DNA of 55,852 bases from Candolleomyces eurysporus (taxonomy: Eukaryota > Basidiomycota > Agaricomycetes > Agaricales > Psathyrellaceae), in NCBI GenBank assembly GCA_027579435.1, contig JANBPK010001081.1, positions 1 to 55,852 of the forward strand, given 5' to 3'. Positions 31,993 to 40,366 of this stretch are shown here, piece after piece (within the stretch, counting starts at the first letter, position 1; each line of letters opens with the position of its first letter). Under the pieces are notes generated by a model. It did no database searches. It was not told the DNA's origin and saw only the letters and a list, made by a program, of their open reading frames with translations. Made by a program: the position numbers and the translations under genes.

Positions 31993-33894
31993 ATGACAGA
32001 ACCAACTCGATGGGTCATTATCGACGACAGGGACAGCCGAATCTCATATTCGGGTGATTGGACAGCTACCAGCGGCGCCGACTTCAACAACAAGGGCAAC
32101 TTCGGCCAGGTTTACTCCAACACTCTTCATGCGTCGAATGCCGAAGGGGCGAGCTTTAACTTCAGATTCAACGGTACGAGGCCAGATCGAGATCATTTCA
32201 GACAGACGAACCTAACCTTTGATACAGGTAATGCCGCCCGCATAATGGGAACCAACGACCTCGTTCTGAGAGATGGCGTCGCCGACATCGACTGGGACTG
32301 TACCCTGGACGGAAGGACCGTATCACGGGAGAACTATTTCCCGTACACCGAGAACAACTGGGTGTTTTGCTCTTTCTCCAACCTCGTCGCGGGGGCTCAT
32401 ACAATTGGGGTGAGGGTCAAGACCTCGGGGAGGAGTTTCTTGTTCGACCAGATCCAATACAGGCCCTCAGGGACAGTAGAGGGCGAGGTTGTCGCTGCCA
32501 CCAGGGACGATGCCGACTTGCAGTACAGCAGCGGATGGGGGCCCTTGGCGAACGTCGCCCATAATACCATGGTACGAGGAAGTACTGCCACATTCAGATT
32601 TACGGGTGAGTTCAACGCCTTCTTCCGTGTTGCTTCTGATACAGTTCTGATTCTGGTGCTTATAATAGGGACTGGTGTTAGCCTTTGGGCTATGTTCCCG
32701 AAAGAACTTCCTCGGAATCCCGGAGATGCCACTTATACCCTCGATGGTGGCTCCGCTGTCAGTTTCACGATCCCGGGGGGCGGTGACATCTCTCACTACA
32801 ACCGCAGAATCTTTGGAATCTCCGGCCTGTCTCGAGGAACCCACTCAATCACCCTCCAGTACACAAGTACCGGTGGAAGCACTCCCTTGGTAATCGGCCA
32901 GTTTTTGATTGAAGGAGGAACGAACCTGCGAGCCCCGGCTCCTGGCAGTGGTTCTGGCCCAACAACCGACGGCACCACCTCCTCGCCTACCTCAAGGGCT
33001 TCCGATGCCACTACGACACCCCTTCCTACCACTGGATTGCCCGACATCGTACCGGGAGCCTCGGAACTTAGTTCGCTTGCTACCTCCGTTGCTTCTGCGA
33101 ACGTACCTGGACAGACTGATCAGACCGCTACTGCCGTTACCGGTGGTAACAGTAACGGTGGAGGTGCAGCGGCTCCTGGCGACTCTAATTCTTCCTTGTC
33201 TGGAAATGGAGGCGGAAATGGAGATCAAGTAGGAACAACATCGACCAAGAGCCAAACACCCGTTGGCGCAATAGTCGGTGCCATTCTCGGTGTTTTGTTT
33301 CTGATCATCCTTGTGTTGGGTCTCATTTGGTACAGAAGGCGAAGGCGTATCCGATTGCAAAACGATTTCAGCGAGTTCAGTATGACTCGAGATGGACACA
33401 TGCAGCAGCAGCAGAGTCCTCCTCCGACATCCCACTATGCGGCCGCCACTGTACCAACTTACAACGAAGGTTCAGATGGCCCATCGATGGTGTCTATGGG
33501 GGCCGCTGTACCGCCTCACCCTGCTGCACAGACCAAGCGCGGTCCTGTGTTCAATAGTCGGTACATTTCCAACCACGATCCTTACCACGATAGTGCACCC
33601 TTTGCGGACTCTACCCAACAATTGATACCCCCTGCCAACAACTATAACTCTCCCCCGCCGCCGCCGCCTCAGGTTCAACCCGTATTGCAGCCACTACGAC
33701 CTGTCCAAGGCCAAGGCCACCACCAGAACTCAGGATCCATCTCCACGAGCGAGGCTGCGTCGTCCGGGTATGCAGACTCGAACGTTTCGTCAAACAGGTC
33801 GAGGGCTGTCTTCCATGAAGATAGTGGGATTCGGTTGCCTGCTCATGCGGCTGAAGAAGTCGTAGAGTATCCTCCGATGTACTCTTACCGTTAG
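31993..33894 (+). CDS. Long receptor-like single-pass protein, two beta-sandwich-type modules and PPxY tail
   Basis: Exons 31993-32173, 32228-32605 and 32669-33894, 594 residues. Module 1 starts RWVIIDDRDSRISYSGDW and contains WDCTLDGRTVS, FCSFSNLVAGAHTIGV and FLFDQIQYRPSG. Module 2 contains LQYSSGWGP, ATYTLDGGSAVSFTIPGG and LIEGGTNLRAP. A Gly/Ser/Thr stalk of about 110 residues precedes a GxxxGxxxG helix (VGAIVGAILGVLFLIILVLGL) and stop-transfer YRRRRRIRLQND. The tail carries PHPAAQTKRGPVFNSRYIS, nearly identical to the short array proteins, then FHEDSGIRLP and the end EYPPMYSYR (PPxY). The two introns interrupt the two modules at the same motif and phase. It lacks a signal peptide. It is closest to the gene at 37911, which duplicated together with its promoter. 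Confidence 0.83.
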   Translation: MTEPTRWVIIDDRDSRISYSGDWTATSGADFNNKGNFGQVYSNTLHASNAEGASFNFRFNGTRPDRDHFRQTNLTFDTGNAARIMGTNDLVLRDGVADIDWDCTLDGRTVSRENYFPYTENNWVFCSFSNLVAGAHTIGVRVKTSGRSFLFDQIQYRPSGTVEGEVVAATRDDADLQYSSGWGPLANVAHNTMVRGSTATFRFTGEFNAFFRVASDTVLILVLIIGTGVSLWAMFPKELPRNPGDATYTLDGGSAVSFTIPGGGDISHYNRRIFGISGLSRGTHSITLQYTSTGGSTPLVIGQFLIEGGTNLRAPAPGSGSGPTTDGTTSSPTSRASDATTTPLPTTGLPDIVPGASELSSLATSVASANVPGQTDQTATAVTGGNSNGGGAAAPGDSNSSLSGNGGGNGDQVGTTSTKSQTPVGAIVGAILGVLFLIILVLGLIWYRRRRRIRLQNDFSEFSMTRDGHMQQQQSPPPTSHYAAATVPTYNEGSDGPSMVSMGAAVPPHPAAQTKRGPVFNSRYISNHDPYHDSAPFADSTQQLIPPANNYNSPPPPPPQVQPVLQPLRPVQGQGHHQNSGSISTSEAASSGYADSNVSSNRSRAVFHEDSGIRLPAHAAEEVVEYPPMYSYR

Positions 33895-34924
33895 TTGACA
33901 TTCGTGCCCGTTTGTTTCCTATTCAATCCGTTCTATATCACGCTCTCACCCCACCCCTTCGTCCCTTCGTTGTTGTTGCATTCATACCCTCTTTATTTTT
34001 TGTGGTTCAGCGTAGTTTTTGGACCTCATGGACGCTCTTGACTGGATGACTTGTAGTTATTTTTTGAGGAGCCTACCCTGAATAGTACACAGGCTCGCTC
34101 GTAAGTAGTATCTATGTATCTGCAACAGGCCGCTTTATACTGGGGACGGGTACCCAGCATACCCACCCGCCCGTCAAACAGCCCCAAGGACCGACAAACA
34201 TCCAACACATAGACTATCGCACGCTCGATCTGAGGGTTCCAGGAAATCCTGCGTACCAATGTATAAATTAATACTTGGTACTTAGTCGTATACATCAAAC
34301 GCGTCGCAACGGGATCATTGCATGAATATCATACTTCGTAATCCAGATCTCTGACTCCATCAACCGTTCCCTCGTCATCTAGAGCTACGCTGAAGCTTAC
34401 CTACATACCTTTGACGCTCTTCACACGATCAACAAGGCGCTGCGTCGATACTAGGGACCGGAGACAGCAGTGAAACCCGAGCTAATTGCTTGTCAACTTG
34501 TCAACCTGCTGATATATGAGGACGTCGTCGCTTGTCGACTCAACTTCCTCCTTACCAACGTACATGCATGGTTGATGCAGGTCCACATTGTCCTCTTTTT
34601 GGCGAAAATTTACGTGGCTGACCTTGCGTTTCTTTCGTGAGGAGTCGGCCTCGTGGCTGCATGATTCTTATACTTGATCGACAGCTTTATTTCACATAAA
34701 GTACGCATCCTCTTTCGCTGTGGTAGGGGATCCTGGCGGAGTGGTAGGTAGGTTAGATTAGATTAGATCGCGGGTGTGATCCGTATATTTAGTCGATGCC
34801 AGCGTGCCAGAATAGAGCATTGGATCCTTGCCCTCGACGCTATACGAGGTGCTCCTCACCTATTTATCTGAGCCTGCGCAGACTCGAGTGGTCTCTGGAC
34901 TACTCCATCGCTCTCACCATCACT
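33895..34924. other. Intergenic region
   Basis: Nothing coding recognised. A short GATTA repeat lies at 34752-34768. The final 150 bases lead into the BTB gene. Confidence 0.45.
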
Positions 34925-36142
34925 ATGTCTACCGTCTTGAGCGAGTCCGCCAGTGACGTCACGTCCCCAAGCACAATCGTCCGTCCAAAGCCTATCCAAT
35001 GGGGTGGCACCATCTTTTTCAAGGTGTGTAGTATCCAGTGCATCCTCAACCCATCGATCTGCTTGGAGGGTCGATCTTCAGCTGAACGGTGTCGCAGGTC
35101 GAGGGGATCGTTTTTGAGGCTCCGCGATATAGGTTTGCGGAACATTCCGAGGTCTTCGAGACTATGTTCTATCTGCCCGCTGGAAGCGACGGGACTGTAG
35201 AAGGACGAGACGAAGAGCATCCGATTACGCTAGAGGGCTACCAGGCTGCCCACTTCCATGCGCTGTTGAAGATTCTCTACCCCACGTGAGTGTCGTAACC
35301 GTTCTCCCAAGTCAGGAACTGACAGGGCAGATGACGAGGACAGACCAGATGACTCGATCTTCAGCACTTTCCAATTGGAGAAGAAGGAGTGGATCGGCGT
35401 GCTCAACTTATCGACGAGGTGGAATATGAAGAAAGTACGTTGAATGTTCAATAAATTTACTCCCGATCACGAGTGACGGACATTGATTCTCTCCAGATCA
35501 GAAAGCACGCTATCAGCGAGCTCTGCAAGGTTTCTCTGAGCCCGGTGGAGAAGATCTCTCTAGGACGAGAGCATGAAGTCGCGAAATGGTTCCGGGACGG
35601 GATGATCGAGCTCATTTCCGAGCATNCCCCCCCGGCCTTTGGCCGAACTCAAGTCTCAGCTGGGGGTAGAGATGGTGTGCACCCTGTTGTGGATCCAGAC
35701 CCAAACTCTTTCAGTACCTCCCGCAGCAGGCTCCGTCCTCAGTAGCCCGACTCTCAGCATGCTTGGGTGCCAACACGGCTGCCAAGCTGCACTGTTCAAA
35801 AGCGAAAGAAACTGTCACTCCTGCGGACGGGTGATTGCGGTCGACGATCCCAAGGCCCTCTACTTAGCCAGTGGGATAGGCACTACAGGCACGATCACTC
35901 AGCGTTCAGCTACTAAGCCCGCAACATCAGAGCTCACGATCGACACGCAATATCTGCTGTGCAACAATTGTTCAAGAGAGGCGCTCCCGCTCAAGAATCC
36001 CACCTGTCCCACGTGTTCCCGCCAAACTGGCTACCGGTGCTTAAGGTTAATATCCGCCAAGAACGCGGTCGAGAGCAGTTGTGATAAAATCCTCAAGGAG
36101 TTTGGGGACGAAATTGCTGGATACGAATCTTGGGACCAGTAA
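34925..36142 (+). CDS. BTB/POZ-domain protein with C-terminal Cys-rich (zinc-ribbon-like) region
   Basis: Four exons, 34925-35023, 35098-35285, 35326-35434 and 35497-36142. Dropping the N at 35626 gives 346 residues. The BTB core is VEGIVFEAPRYRFAEHSEVF, then FETMFYLP, HPITLEGY and FHALLKILYP. The basidiomycete-type continuation follows: KEWIGVLNLSTRWNM, then IRKHAISEL, VEKISLGREHEVAKWF. This subfamily is expanded in Agaricomycetes and may serve as Cullin-3 adaptors, which is inference. Unusually, the last 120 residues hold regularly spaced cysteines (GCQHGC, NCHSCGR, LCNNC, TCPTC, YRC), suggesting a zinc-binding module. The gene sits between two long receptor-like paralogues. Confidence 0.8.
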
Positions 36143-36690
36143 TTACTCAACGTTACTCAACGTAGTCCTTTTTATGCCTTCTGATATCGTAGGAGTAGAA
36201 GTAATACGCTTGATGAAGAGAAGTAGCCTACCTCGTCTCACCATCCATCCCTAATATTTAGACTTCCTCATGACGTACTCCCACTTGCCAAAAGTGTTGT
36301 CGCGCGGGAATTTCCTTCCCCTACAAGACTGACATTGACCGATGTTTCGACGTCCACATCTCCACATCGGGGGACTCTCAAGGCTTAAAACTGGGTAAGG
36401 AGGTATATGATGGTATCAAGTTCCTTGAACTAAAATATCAGCCAGTATGATCCTTGCTTTCGAGCTAGGCAGCCTGAACACTACTGTTCCCAGTGAAAAA
36501 TCGCTTACGGTGGGTAATGAAGGGAACCGAAAAACAACGATCAAATCCAGGTTTGCTGTTGACCACTCCGACTTTCACCAGCCTCCTCACTGACGTCTCT
36601 TCCCTCTTGCTCTTGTTCGCGTCTTTTAGCGTTTTCGATCGACCATGTACCTAGGCTCGGTGAATTTATAGTTATCTCGCACGCGCCATC
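36143..36690. other. Intergenic region
   Basis: No gene seen; separates the BTB gene from the transposon-like fragment. Confidence 0.4.
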
Positions 36691-37466
36691 ATGAACAACT
36701 CTGCAAACCGCACCGATAAAGATGGGAAAGACCTGTTTCCCTGCCCATGTCAGAACTGCAAAAGAGCTTGTTTTCTACGCCCGAGGACCATCAAAGCCCA
36801 CCTTAGTCAGAACGGTCATATGGTTAATGGGTTTTTGGATACTCGGAGAAAGCAGATGGCCGCTAGGGCAAGGGGCAACCCACCCACTGCCCATGCACCC
36901 CCGGTCCTTGACAAGCGTCCTGCGTTGGACACGACCGAGAGCTTGGAGACATCCCGGAGTCCTAAGCGACATTAAATGCAGGTAAATATCTAAATTTACA
37001 CTCAAAATACTGATATACATAAATTTGGTAGGATTCCGACAGCATGCAGGAGAACAGCCCTCGCGAGTCTCTAGTGCGCCCTCTGGCCAAAACAAGCTAC
37101 CAACCTCCCAGCAACATGAACAAGACACATTTAGTAGTCCAGGAAGAGTTTGGTGGGACATTGGAAGCCCAGGAAATGGAGAGGGAGGATGCTGGTATGG
37201 GCGACCAGCCAGAGATGACGGGGGAGAATTGGGGGTCTCGATCAGATGCCGTTGTGTAGGAGCAGGAGATGGAAGGTGCTGGAAGAATCATGGAAGCAGA
37301 TGGAGAGGACTTTAGAAAGTCTGGCCAACTGGGAGGCTGTTCGCGGCTCGCGGATTCGGGAGGCAATTCATTGTTCGTCGACCACGCTAACGAGGTAACC
37401 ACCATGCCACTGGTTGCCGCTTTGATCCAAAGAGGCCTGGAGAAGCTCATGTACAGGCACAGCTAG
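36691..37466 (+). pseudogene. Transposon-derived fragment with CxCxxC zinc-finger-like start
   Basis: The open frame at 36691-36975 (94 residues) contains FPCPCQNCKRACFLRPRTIKAHLSQNG. A Cys cluster followed by a TIxxH-L-xxNG motif resembles the N-terminal zinc finger of basidiomycete Tnp2/KDZ-type transposase proteins. Further open stretches to 37466 are in several frames with stops (Glu/Met-rich, such as EEFGGTLEAQEMERED) and no transposase core is present. It is either a truncated transposon or a small orphan gene built from one. Its position, just before the duplicated promoter of the gene at 37911, may mark the break used in that duplication. Confidence 0.4.
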
Positions 37467-37649
37467 AGAATCAACAAGCTCTGGAAGGTGTCAACATTGC
37501 GCAATATCGGCTTCATCAAGCATACGAGGTCAAAGAATTTGATTACATCCTCATATCAAGAAGGCTTCGATGGGCGAACCACCTCCCAGTCGATCAGGCG
37601 CCCTCGCGAAAACAGATGGGCATCACGAGAAAAACTGGACGACGATAAA

Positions 37650-37910
37650 AATACCCCGTAACGTTTGGTTGAACGGGCAGCTGGGGCTTCGAGCCCTCTT
37701 TCTTCCCTTCTCCTGTCGCCACCATCCTCACCGCCGTCCCCCTGCCGCGTTTCTTGCTGCCTGAGGCTTCACAGTGACGGGCATCTTCTCTTCCCCTCTC
37801 TTACCTACCTCTCGCGCTTTTCAAGCCATCGAAAAACCACTTTTTTGATCCTTGAGGAGTTCGTCGTCCACCCCTTTCTATTTGTTATTTTATTCCGTCC
37901 CCTTGGGACC
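37650..37910 (+). promoter_or_regulatory. Promoter duplicated together with the long receptor-like gene
   Basis: Collinear with 31720-31992: shared ccccgtaacgttt, gcttcgagccctctttc-like, accatcctcaccgccgtccc and cgcttttcaagccatc. The similarity ends upstream near 37620 at unrelated sequence. Confidence 0.65.
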
Positions 37911-39552
37911 ATGGAACCAACTCGATGGGTCATTATCGACGACAGGGACAGTCGAATCTCATATTCCGGTGATTGGACAGCTATCAGTGGCGCTGACTTC
38001 AACAACATGGACAGATTCGGCCAGGTTTACCTCGACACTCTTCACAGGTCGAATGTCAATGGGTCGAGCTTTTCCTTCGGATTCAACGGTACGAGGCCAG
38101 ATTGAGGTCAGTTTCAGAAAGACGAACTTAACTTTTGGTACAGGTAGCGCCGCCCGTATAGTGGGGACCAACGACCTCGTTCTGAGAGATGACGTTGCCG
38201 ACATCGACTGGGACTGTATCCTGGACGGAAGAACCGTCTCGCGGGAGCCCTACTTCCCGGAAACCGCGAACAACTGGTGGTTTTGCTCTTTCTCCGACCT
38301 CATCGCAGGGGCTCACGCAATTGGGGTGAGGATCAAGACCTCGGGGAGGAGTTTCTTGTTCGATCAGATCCAATACATGCCTTCAGGGATAGTGGATGGC
38401 GAGGTTGTCGCTGCCTTCAGGGATGATGCCGACTTGCAATACAGCAATGGATGGGAGCCCTGGGAGGAGCTCGCTCATACTACCCTTGTACGAGGAAGTA
38501 CTGCTACATTCAGATTTAATGGCAAGTTCAAACGCCTTCCTTCGTGTTGCGTCTGATATAGTTCTGACCCTGATGCTTATCGCAGGAACTGGTGTTAGCC
38601 TTTGGGCCGTGTTCCCGGAAAAATTTCCTCGGAATGCCGGAGATGCCACTTATTCCCTCGATGGTGGCTCCGCTGTCAGTTTCATAATTCCAGGGGGCGG
38701 GACCACCTCTCAATTCAACCGGAGAATATTTGAAATCTCAGGTCTGTCTCAAGGAATCCATACAATTACCCTCCAATACACAAGTAGCGGACCAAACACT
38801 CCGCTAGTGGTCGAACGGTTTCTAATTGAGGGAGGCACAAATCTGCGCGCACCGGCCGCCAACACGACTACTACTGAATTGCCGGACATTGTACACGGTT
38901 CATCAGAAGTTACGGGCAGCAGTGGACCAACGGGAACTCCCGACAGACCCGATCCTTCGTTGCCTGCCAGTGGAAGTGGTCAGGTACCCGTTGGCGCAAT
39001 CGTCGGTGCCATTATCGGTGCTTTGATTCTGATTAACTTGGTGCTCGCTGTTGTCTGGTTGAAAAAGCGAAGGCGTACCCGGTCGCNAAAAAAATCCCAG
39101 CCCCGCTCAATCCAGCATGCCAGCTGGCTTCGAGCCATTTGTACCGCCTCACCCCTCAGCTCAGAGCAAGCGCGGACCTGTGTTTGACAGTCGGCATATT
39201 TCCAACTACAACTCGTACCTGAACACAGCACCCTTTGCAGACTATACGCACCGGCTAAACACCCCTCCCAACACCAACAATCATAATTATCCTGCTTCTC
39301 CTGTTGCTGTCGCTGCTCCCCTCTCTCCGTCGTCACCACCTTCTTCACTACAAACAGCGCAAGCTCAACCCTTTCCACTAGCACTACAGCCTGGCCATGG
39401 CCNAAAAATCCCAGAACTCTGTTCTGATGAATGAGGCGCCGTCATCGAACAGGTCGAGGGCTGTTCATCATGAAGATAGTGGGATTCGGTTGCTTCCTGA
39501 AGCGGCTGAAGAAGACGTTGTAGAGTATCCTCCTATGTACTCTGATCATTAG
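37911..39552 (+). CDS. Long receptor-like single-pass protein, younger duplicate, PPxY tail
   Basis: Exons 37911-38088, 38144-38521 and 38586-39552. Dropping the N at 39087 and 39403 gives 506 residues. It closely matches the gene at 31993 (TRWVIIDDRDSRISYSGDW, WDCILDGRTVSREPYFP, YSLDGGSAVSFIIPGGG). The Ser/Thr stalk is about half as long and the tail is shortened. It keeps the GxxxGxxxG helix (VGAIVGAIIGALILINLVL), the basic KKRRRTR, PHPSAQSKRGPVFDSRHIS, HHEDSGIRLLP and the end EYPPMYSDH. Intron 2 starts with GC (GCAAGT) instead of GT. Apart from the two N it is intact. Confidence 0.8.
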
Positions 39553-39764
39553 TCGTTATGTACTGTCCTCCATTTAATTGGTTCTATCGTTCACAACTTG
39601 CCCCTCTTATTACCCCCTGGCTGTTGTTGTGCCCTAGATACACTGTATGCCCTCACCGTGCGTGTGCTGTCATCCTGGACTATAGTTGGTGATTTCTTAA
39701 GTTTATGCAACCAGGCTTCAAGCTTCGAGAGCATCCAAATTACCGATGCATGGAATCCATACTC

Positions 39765-40082
39765 AGGGTGTGAGCATTCGGTATCCATCGGTATCAGTCC
39801 ATACATCATACACAAAGCTCGAGAGTTCGAATTACTCTGTGCTTTAATGGGCTTACGCCTCGACGTGGCAGATTTCCAACTCCTCTTCCTTTTTCGAATG
39901 CATTGGCGCCTATGAAAGAGTCCCAGCCAATGAGATCTTCTTGGAAACTTGGTAGATTCGGACGATCCAGTTTTCGGATATGAACCCATCGTCTGTGAGG
40001 ATTCGACGGAGAGTATTTTCAGTCTGTGTGAAATGGAGAGAGGGAAAGTAGATAAGGGAGACGAGACGTACCGAGATAGCCT
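39765..40082 (-). pseudogene. Displaced copy of the STT3 3' end
   Basis: The minus strand reads [11 protein letters not shown] directly after an intron ending in ctcacag. Then, in shifting frames, come codons corresponding to ANAFEKG and the 3' untranslated ctctcgagctttgtgtatgatgtatgg. All of this matches the end of STT3 at 43640-43925, including the splice junction CTATCTCG. Beyond about 40082 similarity stops. The intron is kept, so this is a DNA-level duplication of roughly 310 bp, not a retrocopy. A frameshift after IYQVSKK makes it non-functional. Confidence 0.8.
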
Positions 40083-40366
40083 TTGCAAACCCTGGGATTG
40101 AGTACCGGTTCAGCTCCCCTTCAACTCGCTTGAGCCAGAGATCTTGAGGCTTTCTGCACTGTGTGGAGTCCCGAGTCAGATCTAAGATCATAAAATTTAG
40201 CTTGCATAAAGGCTGGGGTGTAACCAAGACATTCCAGTGCGTGGTTTAGGGGCTTGACTCTCTCCGCCAGTTTACTGTAACTCAGCGCCAATTCGACTTC
40301 CAGTCTTTCCACCCACCCCAGCTTGACCATCACTTGAACAAAAGACACTTCGCAAGCAGCGATAAG
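40083..40366. other. Spacer between STT3 fragment and NTPase gene
   Basis: An open minus-strand frame (LGWVERLEVELALSYSKLAERV) is present but has no recognisable family or splice partners. It probably includes the promoter of the gene at 40367. Confidence 0.3.

Noticed and set aside
5880..39552. DSGxxS phosphodegron in the conserved HEDSGIRL motif
   Set aside because: The second Ser of the beta-TrCP degron is absent (DSGIRL); conservation is noted but the degron reading is not supported.
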